DNA of 64,000 nucleotides from Trichodesmium sp002260545 (GCF_050016015.1 NZ_JBNHEQ010000202.1:1-64000); one strand, 5' to 3'; shown: positions 34,515-44,230, counted from the stretch's first letter. Translations and numbers: made by a program. The notes: generated from the sequence alone by a model not told the origin.

Positions 34515-35177
34515 TCAAAACAACCCCCGATAACGAATAAACAACAAAATAACTGCCCATGAACCTAATGCTACTTTTATTGCTACCAAAATATTCAGCA
34601 CCGGAATAATTCCCCCACTGACTAACCCTCCTAATTCTCCTTGGGGTAACTCTCCTCCCATGAGAGTTATCGCTGCCAATACAATAAATATTAAAACTGA
34701 AATTTTTTCCCAGGTAGAAGCATTCCATTCTTTATAGATTTTCTCCATCTGCTCCGACGATGAAGTAATAGCAATTAAACCAATGGCAGTTCCTCCTGCT
34801 ACTCCAGCAGCAAAACCACCCCCTGGACTCAGATGCCCCCGAATTGCTAGCTCAATACTTACCAACGCCGAAATAGTTGCTCCCAAACGTGCTAAAACTC
34901 TTGAAGGGCGATCGCTAAATTGATAAACTTGTTCGGTTGGTTGTTCGTTTGCTAATAAAAAACGGACACCCAAAATAGCGATGGTAAATACTACCACTTC
35001 AAAAATTGTGTCATAGAGTCGATTTCTAAAAATGATACCAGAAACTACATTAGCTACTCCACTATCATCGACTATTGATTCAACAATAGAAATTGCATCC
35101 CCTTCTGCTATTGGGTTTGGCATAATTAGCACTTTGACAAACAATGCTATTCCCGCTAAAAAATAAACCCATTTCAT
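34515..35177 (-). CDS. mrpB: Na+/H+ antiporter subunit B (MrpB/MnhB)
   Basis: A 220-residue membrane protein, last gene of the mrp operon. An N-terminal part with a membrane helix and a soluble loop (residues 1-60) precedes the MnhB domain of four helices with RGHLSPGGGFAAGVAGGTAIG (about 120-140), the family hallmark. Subunit of the multi-protein Mrp complex that exchanges Na+ for protons. It overlaps the previous gene by one base, indicating translational coupling. Confidence 0.9.
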   Translation of the reverse strand: MKWVYFLAGIALFVKVLIMPNPIAEGDAISIVESIVDDSGVANVVSGIIFRNRLYDTIFEVVVFTIAILGVRFLLANEQPTEQVYQFSDRPSRVLARLGATISALVSIELAIRGHLSPGGGFAAGVAGGTAIGLIAITSSSEQMEKIYKEWNASTWEKISVLIFIVLAAITLMGGELPQGELGGLVSGGIIPVLNILVAIKVALGSWAVILLFIRYRGLF

Positions 35178-35737
35178 TAATGTTTGTCCTCCTGGTTTGG
35201 TACAGTTATGTATGTCACATTTGTTTCTGATGCAGTTAATTCCTTCTGCATAATTTCAAACAGACGATGCACTCTGATAGTAGTCTGATAAATGGGTTTG
35301 CTATCTAGTTTTAATTCCTCTGGTTTGCTACAAATAGCGTGAACTTCCTTACCTAGCAAACCCCATTCTAACGCTTGTTGATTTGGATATTCGACTAACT
35401 CCAGACGCAAATGGTATTTATCAATAACTTTTCTGATCTTAGCGATGAGTTCGGTAAAATAATTCTCTGTTTCTGCTTCAACTTCTTTAAGTATTCCCAA
35501 ACGCATTACTAAAGATGAACGAACTGCAATTACATAAAGGGTGACAGCTAACATTGTTCCGACTAAAGCTTCAGTTAAAGCTACGTCTGCTGCCCCTAAA
35601 ACTGCATAAACTAATGCTGCTACTGCTCCTAAAATAGCTCGAATAACTAGAGCATTATAGGGATTAACTTGAAAAACTAGCATCAAAGCTGCTAAAGGTA
35701 ACAGCGCGATGATGATATAAACATAAATATCAATCAT
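35177..35737 (-). CDS. mrpA: short MrpA-type subunit (DUF4040 / MbhD domain)
   Basis: A 186-residue protein equivalent only to the C-terminal part of full-length MrpA. Membrane segments in residues 1-75 (VLGAADVALTEALVGTMLAVTLYVIAV is the DUF4040 signature with the conserved Glu) are followed by a soluble tail. The large NuoL-like domain of MrpA from firmicutes is absent; the two MrpD copies upstream probably fill that role, the usual cyanobacterial layout. Heptamer-like TTTTAACTTTTGAC repeats lie directly before the start (35738-35765), so no clear Shine-Dalgarno exists. Confidence 0.85.
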   Translation of the reverse strand: MIDIYVYIIIALLPLAALMLVFQVNPYNALVIRAILGAVAALVYAVLGAADVALTEALVGTMLAVTLYVIAVRSSLVMRLGILKEVEAETENYFTELIAKIRKVIDKYHLRLELVEYPNQQALEWGLLGKEVHAICSKPEELKLDSKPIYQTTIRVHRLFEIMQKELTASETNVTYITVPNQEDKH

Positions 35738-35753
35738 TTTTGACTTTTAACTT

Positions 35754-36056
35754 TTAACTTTTGACTTCCGTAAAACGGTCTGACTTCTCGGTATCAGGAC
35801 TAGAGCAATATGCCAAAACATACCCTAAAACTGTATTCCAAATTGCCAAAGTAATAATAGCTAGTAGCAACAACGGCCATTCTCTAGGTATTTTCAGCAG
35901 TAAACCGACAACAATACTCATCGAACCCAGGGTATCCGCTACTGAAAGAGTATGGAGTTTGAATAAAACCGATCTGTTGCCAATTAGAGGAAATGTTCCC
36001 CAAAACCAGAATATAATTCCGATAATTATTAAACCATAACTTAAAATGTCAATCAT
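35754..36056 (-). CDS. mrpG: Na+/H+ antiporter subunit G (MrpG/MnhG)
   Basis: A 100-residue protein with three membrane helices. The stretch GTFPLIGNRSVLFKLHTLSVADTLGS is the conserved MnhG core. It overlaps mrpF by 4 bases (ATGA type). The last residues (PDTEKSDRFTEVKS) are polar and reach into the TTTTGACTTT repeats. Confidence 0.88.
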   Translation of the reverse strand: MIDILSYGLIIIGIIFWFWGTFPLIGNRSVLFKLHTLSVADTLGSMSIVVGLLLKIPREWPLLLLAIITLAIWNTVLGYVLAYCSSPDTEKSDRFTEVKS

Positions 36057-36310
36057 ACTTCGTTTAACCTTTTAATTAAATGTGCTAATAACATTAATCC
36101 CGCATTACCTACACTCAGAATAATTACTGCAACTACTCCAATAGACCAATCATCGCGCAAAACCGAGATGACCAACATCATAATAGAAGTTTTAGTAGCA
36201 ATACTAGCAAATGCCAGCATTTTTTGCCAGATATCATCATCCTGCCATGCTTCATAAATAGGGATCAGCAAAGCTAAAATCATAGCAATTAAAATATAAA
36301 CATAGTTCAT
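36053..36310 (-). CDS. mrpF: Na+/H+ antiporter subunit F (MrpF/MnhF)
   Basis: An 85-residue, three-helix protein at the MrpF position between E and G. The conserved small/acidic residues in the second helix region (FASIATKTSIMMLVI) fit the family loosely. It overlaps both neighbours by 4 bases, so it is translationally coupled. Assignment rests mainly on size, topology and position. Confidence 0.82.
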   Translation of the reverse strand: MNYVYILIAMILALLIPIYEAWQDDDIWQKMLAFASIATKTSIMMLVISVLRDDWSIGVVAVIILSVGNAGLMLLAHLIKRLNEV

Positions 36311-36714
36311 CTTTTTCTACTCCGTTTTCTGCTCCGTTGAATTAGGTGTACTTCATACCACCCACCTTGGTGATATTTCAAAACAATACTTTTGGGGGTA
36401 AAGGTAATTAAAAAGATATCTAAAAATATCAATCCTGGTGTTCGTTGTGGTTTCACATTTTCACAAACCAAAACTTCCTCATCATGGGGACTAAACATAA
36501 TTTGTATTGCTTCTATATAAGCTTGGGGAATGGCGACAACAATTTCCCACAATACTCGTAACCAATCTTTTAATGCTCCCAGGGATGTTTTGCCATGTGG
36601 CAATAACCAAGCAACACTGATACCAATCATAATATTTGCCGGACTTAAGTCGGCAGTGAGTAAAAACCAAATTGCCAGTCGTAGTATTATGTTAAAAAGG
36701 GCAGTTGAGTCCAT
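36307..36714 (-). CDS. mrpE: Na+/H+ antiporter subunit E (MrpE/MnhE)
   Basis: A 135-residue protein. Two N-terminal helices (LRLAIWFLLTADLSPANIMIGISVAWLL) are followed by a cytoplasmic domain containing TPGLIFLDIFLITFTPKSIVL, the MnhE signature. The tail RSRKRSRKR is unusually basic. Its first ~40 bp are duplicated at 36816-36855, next to a family A element. Confidence 0.88.
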   Translation of the reverse strand: MDSTALFNIILRLAIWFLLTADLSPANIMIGISVAWLLPHGKTSLGALKDWLRVLWEIVVAIPQAYIEAIQIMFSPHDEEVLVCENVKPQRTPGLIFLDIFLITFTPKSIVLKYHQGGWYEVHLIQRSRKRSRKR

Positions 36715-37087
36715 ACCATTAAGTAATTATAATTAAAAAGTAATTAATTATATCATGTTCGATAGTTATAATAAAGTTTTCGTTTGTAGTTTTCCTATAT
36801 TTTATAGCCTAAGCAAAGTCGGCGGTGAGTAAAAACCAAATTGCCAGTCGTAGTATAGCAATCCTATTTTATTTGTGTATAAAAATCTTACCGCTTTTAG
36901 GGAACAGCGGTGCGACCCCGCGTCGGCGTAAGACGCAAACGCCAGTTCCTTCAAGTCGCGAGACCTGCCCAACGGACTGGCTTGGGAATGCGTACCAAGA
37001 GAGGGAACACTTAACTGGGAATAGATGGGAGTTTCAAGTTTTTTATCTACTTTTTGATTACCCGCGACCTATGCGCGGATTGCTATA
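36715..37087. other. intergenic between mrpE and mrpD2 with family A element
   Basis: Splits the otherwise compact mrp operon by about 370 bp. It contains a duplicate of the mrpE 5' end (36816-36855 versus about 36648-36687) and a 234-bp element (36854-37087), listed separately. Confidence 0.65.
36854..37087. repeat. MITE-like element, family A (234 bp form)
   Basis: Perfect 11-bp terminal inverted repeats TATAGCAATCC (36854) and GGATTGCTATA (to 37087). The interior is GC-rich (GCGTCGGCGTAAGACGCAAA...) and unlike the other family A copies, so the ends have mobilised or captured a different centre. Confidence 0.75.
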
Positions 37088-38545
37088 TTATATTAAAAAA
37101 GGTAATTGCTTCCATGCTATCCAGAAGAGTAATATTAACATTAGGCTCATAAACCCAATTAGATGATCGAATTCTTCGATCGCTCTTGGTATTTTAATCG
37201 CCAGTTTCTTAAAAATATACAGATATGCTAGCCAACCGATGGCGATCGTTACCAGTGGTTTGATAATATTTTTGATACTGTAAGCTTCATAATAAACTGC
37301 ATTTGCTACGATTAATCCACCTAGTAAAAATACCATCGCCCACCAAAAACCAAGGTTGACTTTAATTATCTTCTCATTTTTCTGGTGAGGGAGAAAAATA
37401 AATTTAGCAAAAGAAATTGCTGTTCCTACTGCTGCTATATTCATGGCAACAACCTGCCAAGGTAATAGATTTTTAGAAGTTAAAACTTTTGCTCCAAAAC
37501 CAGAAAGTAGGGGAAAACCAGAAATGGAAAAACTCGCTATTGCTAAAGCTATCCAAATTCGGTTATCAATAGGATGGTGTTGTAATTCTTTAAAATTACG
37601 ACTAGGTAAAACTCCTGCAATTAAAAACAAAGCAGATTTAACTAAACCATGAGTCAAAGCATAGAAACCACCTACTACTGGTGCAGCAAGTACAAAACCT
37701 AACTGAGAAATGGTGTGAAACGCCAACATCCTTTTAGTATCTTTTTCAAATACAGCGTAACCCACTCCTAAAAGTGCTGTACTTACTCCAAAAAATCTCA
37801 CAATAGGATCGATTTCCTCCAACATCAGCGCACAACGCACTAATGGGAAAACTCCTGCCTTAACTACCACTCCCGATAACATTGCTGATACTGGACTTTG
37901 TGACTCGGAGTGAGTTAGGGGCAACCATAACCCCGATACAAATATACCACCTTTTGCCAATAATCCCACAAATATCAGGGCGATCGCTTCTGGAGGCGCA
38001 CCCCGCAGACCCATAAAAGAGAAGGAATTATGTGCTTGATAAACCAACACCGCCCCCACCAGATAAAATAGCATTGCTGTATTACTGACAAACAAATAGC
38101 GCAACCCTACCCAAATCGACCTATCTGTACGAGGATAAGATATTAGAAGAAAAGAAGCAATACTAATTACCTCCAAAGCTACATACAAACTAATAAAATC
38201 TGCACAAATAAAAGTGGCATTAACACTACCATGTAGAATCACCGCTTGCATATAGAAAAAAGCTGTTTTCTCACTATTCCAACAGTAAAAAATTACTGCT
38301 GCTGTTACTAGAGCATTAGTGATGATAAAAAAGCCACTCAGTTGATCGATGGTTAGAGTTACACCAAAACTATCAAGTAACTTTACGTTTAAAAGAAAGG
38401 ATGGATCGGCAAATATCGCCAAAGCATAGTTAGCAGAAAGCAATGCTACTCCTAGTGCCAGAAAACGAGAAAGTTTTGGTAGTAGATAGATAATAAATCC
38501 AACAAAAAATGGTAATGCCATCCAGGCGATCGTAATATTGGTCAT
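37088..38545 (-). CDS. mrpD: Na+/H+ antiporter subunit D, second copy (MrpD/NuoM-like)
   Basis: A protein of about 485 residues with about 14 membrane helices, of the NuoL/M/N proton-channel family. Visible hallmarks are the helix YVALEVISIASFLLISYPRTD (conserved Glu), GLLAKGGIFVSGLWLPLTHSESQSPVSAMLSG (conserved Lys) and GFYALTHGLVKSALFLIAG. The ATG at 38545 is preferred to the TTG at 38554 because the paralogue next door starts identically (MTNITIAWMALPFF). The two mrpD genes are about 80% identical by eye, consistent with tandem duplication; cyanobacterial mrp operons normally carry D1 and D2. Confidence 0.9.
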   Translation of the reverse strand: MTNITIAWMALPFFVGFIIYLLPKLSRFLALGVALLSANYALAIFADPSFLLNVKLLDSFGVTLTIDQLSGFFIITNALVTAAVIFYCWNSEKTAFFYMQAVILHGSVNATFICADFISLYVALEVISIASFLLISYPRTDRSIWVGLRYLFVSNTAMLFYLVGAVLVYQAHNSFSFMGLRGAPPEAIALIFVGLLAKGGIFVSGLWLPLTHSESQSPVSAMLSGVVVKAGVFPLVRCALMLEEIDPIVRFFGVSTALLGVGYAVFEKDTKRMLAFHTISQLGFVLAAPVVGGFYALTHGLVKSALFLIAGVLPSRNFKELQHHPIDNRIWIALAIASFSISGFPLLSGFGAKVLTSKNLLPWQVVAMNIAAVGTAISFAKFIFLPHQKNEKIIKVNLGFWWAMVFLLGGLIVANAVYYEAYSIKNIIKPLVTIAIGWLAYLYIFKKLAIKIPRAIEEFDHLIGFMSLMLILLFWIAWKQLPFLI

Positions 38546-38888
38546 AAAAGTCAAAAGTTAAAAGTCAAAATATAAAAGTAAGAAAAAAAGGAGGAATTTA
38601 AGCAAGGAAATTTTTTAAGAGTATACTGAGTAAGGTCTGTTTTTATGGGAAGTAGCAAATAATTTTCTATGACCATATTTCATATCATTTAAGTTTTTTC
38701 CTTCTTTTCAACCTTCTTTCTCCTTCCTTCTTTCTTCTTCCTTTTTCCTTAGTTGTACTTTATAGAACCCATTTGGTATCAATGCCTGGATATCTCGAAG
38801 ATACGCAAGCTACATTAATAAAAACGGACTTTACCCCAACACCTCCCACATTTCCCATACTCTACTACTGATACCACTGGGAATAATA
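38546..38888. other. intergenic between the two mrpD genes
   Basis: Contains TTTTGACTTTTAA-type heptamers at 38546-38575 abutting the start of the downstream gene, and a CTTCTTTC-rich stretch at about 38700-38755. No gene. Confidence 0.55.
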
Positions 38889-40328
38889 TCATACTTGTAC
38901 CATCCAAAAAACTAAAATTAGTATTATAGCCATCATTCCAATTAAATGCTCAAATTCCTCAATTGCACTTGGTAGCTTAATCACCAATTTCCGAACAATG
39001 AATAGATATGCTAACCAACCAATACCAATAGTTCTCAATGGTTTAACAATATTATTAATATTATAAGCTTGATAATAAACTGCATTTGCCACTATTAATC
39101 CACCTAATAAAAATACCATTGCCCACCAAAAACCTTGTTGAATTTTCTTTTCTGATTCACCTTTTTTGTGAGGTAAAAAGATAAATTTAGCAAAGACAAT
39201 AGTTGTACCTACAGTAGCAATCTCCATAGCAATAACTTGCCAAGGTAATAGATTTTTAGTAGTTAATATCTTGGCTCCAAAACCAGATAATAGGGGAAAG
39301 CCAGAAATCGAAAAACTAGCGATCGCTAATGCTATCCAGAGTGAGTTATTCATGGGTTTATCTTGCAACTCCTGAAAGTTACGACTTGGTAAAACACCTG
39401 AGATTAAAAACAGTGCTGATTTCACAAACCCGTGAGTCAAAGCATAAAAACCTCCGACTTCTGGTGCTGCCATAATAAAACCCAATTGGGAAATAGTGCT
39501 AAATGCTAAGGTTCGCTTGGTGTCTTGTTGAAAAATCGCCAAAACTACTCCTAAAAGTGCCGTACTAACACCAAATATTCTGACAATAGGATCGATTTCT
39601 TCTAACATTAGGGCACAACGTACAAAAGGAAAAACTCCTGTTTTGACCACAACTCCCGACAACATTGCCGATACAAAGCTCTGTGACTCGGAGTGAGTTA
39701 AGGGCAACCACAACCCTGAGATAAAGATACCCCCCTTGACTAATAACCCCAAAAATATTAGAGCGATCCCTTCTGGAGGAGCATTACTCAAACCCATAAA
39801 ATCAAAGGAATTATTGGCTTTATATACTAATGATGCTCCCACCAGATAAAATAACATTGCCGTATTACTGACAAACATATAGCGTAACCCTACCCATATC
39901 GACTTATCTGTACGGGGATAAGTTATCAGTAGAAACGCAGCAATACTAATTACCTCTAGTGCTACATACAAACTAATAAAATCTGCACAAATAAAAGTAG
40001 CATTTACACTACCATGCAAAATCACCGCTTGCAAATAGAAAAAAGCTGTTTTATTAGTATTCCAACAGTAAAAAATTACTGCTGCTGTTACTAGAGCATT
40101 AGTAATAATAAAAAAGCCACTTAGTTGATCAATTCTTAGAGTTACACCGAAACTATCAAGTAACTTTATATCTAAAAGAAAGGATGGATCGGCAAATATG
40201 GCTAAGGCATAGTTCGCAGAAAGCAATACTACTCCCAATGCCAGAAAGCGGTCTAATTTCGGTAATAGATAGATCACGAACCCAACAAAAAATGGTAATG
40301 CCATCCAGGCAATTGTAATATTAGTCAT
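38889..40328 (-). CDS. mrpD: Na+/H+ antiporter subunit D, first copy (MrpD/NuoM-like)
   Basis: A 479-residue NuoM/MrpD-type channel subunit with about 14 helices. YVALEVISIAAFLLITYPRTD and GLLVKGGIFISGLWLPLTHSESQSFVSAML hold the conserved Glu and Lys for proton transfer, and GFYALTHGFVKSALFLISG follows. Function: one of the two proton/sodium-translocating D subunits. Its start codon is preceded by CTGATAA heptamers (40329-40390 read on the minus strand) with no clear Shine-Dalgarno, as in several other genes here. mrpC lies 319 bp upstream, so this repeat block interrupts the operon. Confidence 0.91.
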   Translation of the reverse strand: MTNITIAWMALPFFVGFVIYLLPKLDRFLALGVVLLSANYALAIFADPSFLLDIKLLDSFGVTLRIDQLSGFFIITNALVTAAVIFYCWNTNKTAFFYLQAVILHGSVNATFICADFISLYVALEVISIAAFLLITYPRTDKSIWVGLRYMFVSNTAMLFYLVGASLVYKANNSFDFMGLSNAPPEGIALIFLGLLVKGGIFISGLWLPLTHSESQSFVSAMLSGVVVKTGVFPFVRCALMLEEIDPIVRIFGVSTALLGVVLAIFQQDTKRTLAFSTISQLGFIMAAPEVGGFYALTHGFVKSALFLISGVLPSRNFQELQDKPMNNSLWIALAIASFSISGFPLLSGFGAKILTTKNLLPWQVIAMEIATVGTTIVFAKFIFLPHKKGESEKKIQQGFWWAMVFLLGGLIVANAVYYQAYNINNIVKPLRTIGIGWLAYLFIVRKLVIKLPSAIEEFEHLIGMMAIILILVFWMVQV

Positions 40329-40647
40329 TTTAGTTATCAGCTTTTTCAGTTATCACTTATCAGTTATCAGCTTTTTCAGTTATCAGTACCGACTGCTGAA
40401 GTCAAAAGCTTGATATACTGAATTTAACTAGCTATCAACTTTTAGCTATCAGCTTTTGGTGGAAGTTCAAAGGGGAAACAAGATGTTTTTCAAGCTATAC
40501 TTTATAAACAGAGTCTTATTGCTGTTAACGTTTGCGTCGCATTCCGTTTGCGCTAGCGAGAGCTACCGTAGCAAGAGGCAGCATTCTGTAGGAAAGGAAA
40601 GTTCGGACCTAGGAGGCTAGCTGACTGCTAATAGCTGAAGGCTTACT
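40329..40647. repeat. heptamer array and inverted repeat between mrpD and mrpC
   Basis: CAGTTAT heptamers occupy 40336-40390. The rest carries a GC-richer palindromic patch (about 40535-40620, with GCGCTAGCGAGAGC and CTAGGAGGCTAGCTG). No gene. Confidence 0.6.
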
Positions 40648-40986
40648 TTATGATGGTGTATTATTGTCTTCTATTGCTTTAGTTTCCAGAGTCGGATTAT
40701 CCTTTGCTAATTTCATTACACCTACTAACATTAATGCTTGAATTGAAAAGCCAATAACAATAGCAGTTAAAATAACTGCCTGGGGAACGGGATCTGAATA
40801 AGCAACATTTTCATTTGTGCCTACAATAGGTGTAAATACACCATCTCGTGATGCTACCAGCACATAGTAAGCAATAACCCCTGTACTCATAATATCCATT
40901 GAGATAATTTTCATTACCAGATTTTTCTTAAATATGATACCGAAGAATCCACATAATACAGTCGCAAATACACTAGCTTCTAACAT
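40648..40986 (-). CDS. mrpC: Na+/H+ antiporter subunit C (MrpC/NuoK-like)
   Basis: A 112-residue, three-helix protein of the NuoK/MnhC family: GFFGIIFKKNLVMKIISMDIMSTGVIAYYVLVA and the third helix DPVPQAVILTAIVIGFSIQALML. First gene of the mrp operon (C-D-D-E-F-G-A-B). The polar tail NPTLETKAIEDNNTPS is cytoplasmic. The operon promoter should lie within 40987-41200. Confidence 0.9.
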   Translation of the reverse strand: MLEASVFATVLCGFFGIIFKKNLVMKIISMDIMSTGVIAYYVLVASRDGVFTPIVGTNENVAYSDPVPQAVILTAIVIGFSIQALMLVGVMKLAKDNPTLETKAIEDNNTPS

Positions 40987-41504
40987 ATAATTTCAGTATT
41001 CAGTATTCAATAATTAGTATAAATATTCAGATTTAGCAAGGCAATATGAGAATTATTTTGGCAATGTACCAAGAATTTATTTGAAGTGAAAAAGATTGAC
41101 ACAATTGACTAAAATTTAGCATTTTTTATGATTATTTTTTGATGTTCAAGTTATCTAAAGTTTATAGCAGTTGGCAATTTTATTTAGTACATATTTATCA
41201 GGTTTTCACCGAACAGCTTAAACTAGGATATTAAGATTAAGCGGTACTAATTAGCTACCTGCCATATATCAATTAAACATTAAATTGGGTCAAAAGAGAA
41301 GAGAGGTTGGATCGAGACTCTGATAATTCCTTGGATAAAGCCTTAAGTCTGGTTTTGGGAGCTTCGCAAAAATAACTCTAACATAAGCTAGAGTTGTAAA
41401 ATTCAGTTGCCTAAATCATTTTTCGTACCTTTTTCCTAAAAATATGTTCCCTGTTCCCTACTCTTGCCAAAAGTCTATATCTTTTTGGGAGAGGTCTATT
41501 ACAT
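40987..41504. other. intergenic, likely mrp promoter region
   Basis: About 520 bp upstream of mrpC and downstream of the BASS transporter gene. AT-rich, with CAGTATT repeats at 40992-41012. No coding sequence and no strong hairpin recognised. Confidence 0.5.
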
Positions 41505-42383
41505 CTATATTTCCATTTCTACTTCAGCACGTTGAGCAGCAATACGTTTGCGCCAGCTCAGATAAGGAATAGAAGCTAAAGCTCCCACTAACACATAAGC
41601 TACCAGTGTTGGCAATACCCCCAACTGGGGAAAATTCAAACTAGCAATTAATAATGCTAAACCAGGGTTACGAGTGGCACAGAAAACTGCTAAAGCTGTA
41701 CGAGTATCTTCTCTTGGCCCCCCCAATAAATGACCGATCGCTAAAGATAAAACTGTCATCAAAATAATTGCTACTACTGATAACCAACTCAAACCCAGAA
41801 CAATATCCAGACTCTTTACCAAAACAAAAATAACCAACACTATGAACATTACGTTAGCAATTTTCGTTAGTGGTTTTCCCATATCATCAGCAAGTTGCGG
41901 CCATGCTTCTCTAATAGCAATGCCAATGCTGATGGGGAGTAACTGAGCAAATGTTACTTGTTCGGCAACTTGTCTGGGTAAGATATCAACATCAGGGGGA
42001 AACAGAGAACTTAAAATTGCTAACAGTAAGGGAACGGTAATTACTGCTAACAGAGAGACTGTTACCTGAAAACTTACTGTATAGGGAAAATTGCCTTTTG
42101 CTTGGACTATTTTTCTGGTGGTAAGTGGTGCGCCTGGACATACTGCCATTAATATTAGACCTATTTTGACTGATTGTGGCAGATCGAATAATAGTAATAC
42201 TATTAGTAATGCAACAATGGGAACTAATATATCTACTGCTAATAAAAAACTAAGTAGTATTTTTGGTTTTCGCCATAATAACGTGACTTGCTTGATGGTT
42301 AAGTTTAGCCCCAATGACAGCATTAGGGAAAAAATAGTTAGTTCGACAAAATTTGTTAGTAGCTTTCTAATAAACTCTTCCAT
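41505..42383 (-). CDS. bile acid:sodium symporter (BASS) family transporter
   Basis: About 292 residues, ten membrane helices. FSLMLSLGLNLTIKQV, LMAVCPGAPLTTRKIVQAKGN and the later AVFCATRNPGLALLIA correspond to the crossover helices of BASS transporters that form the sodium and substrate sites. Substrate may be a carboxylate; bicarbonate is one known for cyanobacterial BASS members, but this is not predictable. The ATG at 42383 is chosen over the TTG at 42425 because the 14 extra residues (NCCYQNLLRKNIF) are not family-like. Monocistronic. Confidence 0.85.
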   Translation of the reverse strand: MEEFIRKLLTNFVELTIFSLMLSLGLNLTIKQVTLLWRKPKILLSFLLAVDILVPIVALLIVLLLFDLPQSVKIGLILMAVCPGAPLTTRKIVQAKGNFPYTVSFQVTVSLLAVITVPLLLAILSSLFPPDVDILPRQVAEQVTFAQLLPISIGIAIREAWPQLADDMGKPLTKIANVMFIVLVIFVLVKSLDIVLGLSWLSVVAIILMTVLSLAIGHLLGGPREDTRTALAVFCATRNPGLALLIASLNFPQLGVLPTLVAYVLVGALASIPYLSWRKRIAAQRAEVEMEI

Positions 42384-43082
42384 AAATATATTTTTTCTTA
42401 ATAAGTTTTGGTAACAGCAATTCAATTTAGGGATGTCACAAACAGTTTCAGACTTTAAATGTCAAATAATTGCCTGAAACTATAAAGTCTAACTTCTGTG
42501 AAAGGGTATAAGTTACTTGCGCAGGCAATTAGGCGATCGCTGTCTTTATATTAATAAGTATTTAGTCATCAATAAAGTTAACTTTGAATAGGATGTTGGA
42601 ATATGTCTATAATCTCAAAAGTTTTAGTTTGATAGTTTATCTGAAAGTTTAGATAGTCATTGATAATATGTCTTTTTTAGGTTTATTCTGCGGATAAGCT
42701 CCGAAGTCTTTTCCTCAACCCAATTTAAGCTAACTAGGTTAACCAATGTTTTATAATTGGTATAGCAGTCCTAAATAGGTTGTAACAAGTTTCATAATAG
42801 TTAATTTCAATTTAAAGCCTTTGAAATTATGACTCCTGTCGGGTCGAATTCGGATCGCCCCTACCACCAAAATACTACAACTAAAATAGGATTACTATAT
42901 TAACTGAATATAATCTTAAATGTTCAGGAGCTTATAAATATATGACTGTAACCAAAAAATTGAGGTAGATTTCATAATTAGATAAAAATCCTTGTATCTA
43001 ATTATTTAGGTTGAAACCCACCTCTACAAATTTATGGCTAAAAATTAGTACCCTAAAAAAAATAGAGTACATTTAATGCACC
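42384..43082. other. intergenic with a family A element
   Basis: No gene. Contains a HIP1 site near 42534 and the family A element at 42761-42899. Confidence 0.6.
42761..42899. repeat. MITE-like palindromic element, family A
   Basis: Ends TATAGCAGTCCTAAATAGG and CTAAAATAGGATTACTATA are imperfect inverted repeats. The centre has GTCGAATTCGGATCGCCCC, a decayed version of the GTAGGGGCGAATCG palindrome at 25374. Confidence 0.68.
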
Positions 43083-43913
43083 CTAATTAGTTTCTAATGT
43101 AATTACTGTAACTTCTGGCCGACAAAATAATCTCCCTGGAAAATAAGTTCCTAAACCACGATTCACATATAAATAGTTATTTCCAACTTGATGTAATCCC
43201 TGAGACCATTCCCAATACTCAACTATTTTGTGACATTTTTCCATAAATGGCACAATAGGTCGTATGAATTTGGGTATAAGTCTGCGAATAGGTTCTCGGT
43301 ATTGAGGGAGAGGTCCGAGGAATGGTAGTCTAATCTGACCTCCGTGGGTATGACCAGAAAGTTGTAAGTCTACACGCCATTTTTGTAATACTTTTGCCGT
43401 GTCGGGGTTATGGGATAAAACAATTCGGGGGACTGCTGTATTTATAGACTCCATTACTGTAAATGGTTTGAAGTTACCAGACCAATAGTCTTCTAATCCC
43501 ACTAAAGCTAAACCTGAACCTAGAGGATAGACAACTTGATTAAGTAGAATGGGAACATCAATTCGAGTAAAAGCGTCTATAACTTTATTTCTGGCACCCG
43601 AATATTCTTCATCGTGGTTGCCCAGTACAGCATAAATTCCAGCGCGACTTTCAAGATATTTCAACCGCAACACCAGGTCATCTACAGGTGCGGGTTCATC
43701 TGTAATAAAGTCTCCTGTAAGTAGAATTAAATCTGGTTCGACTTCGTTGGTAATGGCGATCGCTTCAGAGAGTAGCCATTCAGATAGTCGTTTTCTGTCA
43801 TAGTGGAAGTCTGACAGATGTACAAGTTTTGTGCCTTGTAAATTTTTAGGCAACCCAGTAATTTTTAGGGTTAAGCGCTCTACCTGCAATTGGCCTGTTA
43901 ATATCCTGTGCAT
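43083..43913 (-). CDS. calcineurin-like metallophosphoesterase (YaeI-like)
   Basis: A 276-residue protein with the complete dimetal phosphoesterase signature: LSDFHYD (Asp35, His37), LLTGDFI (Asp68), LGNHDE (Asn99, His100), LSHNPD and LSGHTHGGQIRLP. The family includes membrane-associated hydrolases acting on lipid or nucleotide phosphates (YaeI, YkuE); the substrate is open. No clear signal peptide. It is followed by noncoding repeats and is probably transcribed alone. Confidence 0.88.
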   Translation of the reverse strand: MHRILTGQLQVERLTLKITGLPKNLQGTKLVHLSDFHYDRKRLSEWLLSEAIAITNEVEPDLILLTGDFITDEPAPVDDLVLRLKYLESRAGIYAVLGNHDEEYSGARNKVIDAFTRIDVPILLNQVVYPLGSGLALVGLEDYWSGNFKPFTVMESINTAVPRIVLSHNPDTAKVLQKWRVDLQLSGHTHGGQIRLPFLGPLPQYREPIRRLIPKFIRPIVPFMEKCHKIVEYWEWSQGLHQVGNNYLYVNRGLGTYFPGRLFCRPEVTVITLETN

Positions 43914-44230
43914 AGTATATAGAGTGGTACTACACCGGGGCGTCTATAGCATAGCAAAATTAATTATTTAGTTGTGTGGCTTAGGAGCATAAGAAATACA
44001 AAGAGACTGAGAGGATAGAGTATTACTGTCTAGGAGTAGAAAAAGAAGGTATTTTTTAGGAAAATTTTAGAAGCAATTTTCTGTCTAAAAATTGACATTT
44101 ATTTTCTATTACTAATAACTCGAACCACAGAAACAGTAACCTATAACTTTAAATTTACTACAATTTTATTCTGCCTTCTGCCTTCTGCCTTCTGCCTTCT
44201 GCCTTCTGCCTTCTGCCTTCTGCCTTCTGC

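Noticed and set aside
38700..38755. CTTCTTTC-rich stretch as a structured RNA
   Set aside because: It is simple low-complexity pyrimidine sequence with no inverted repeats.
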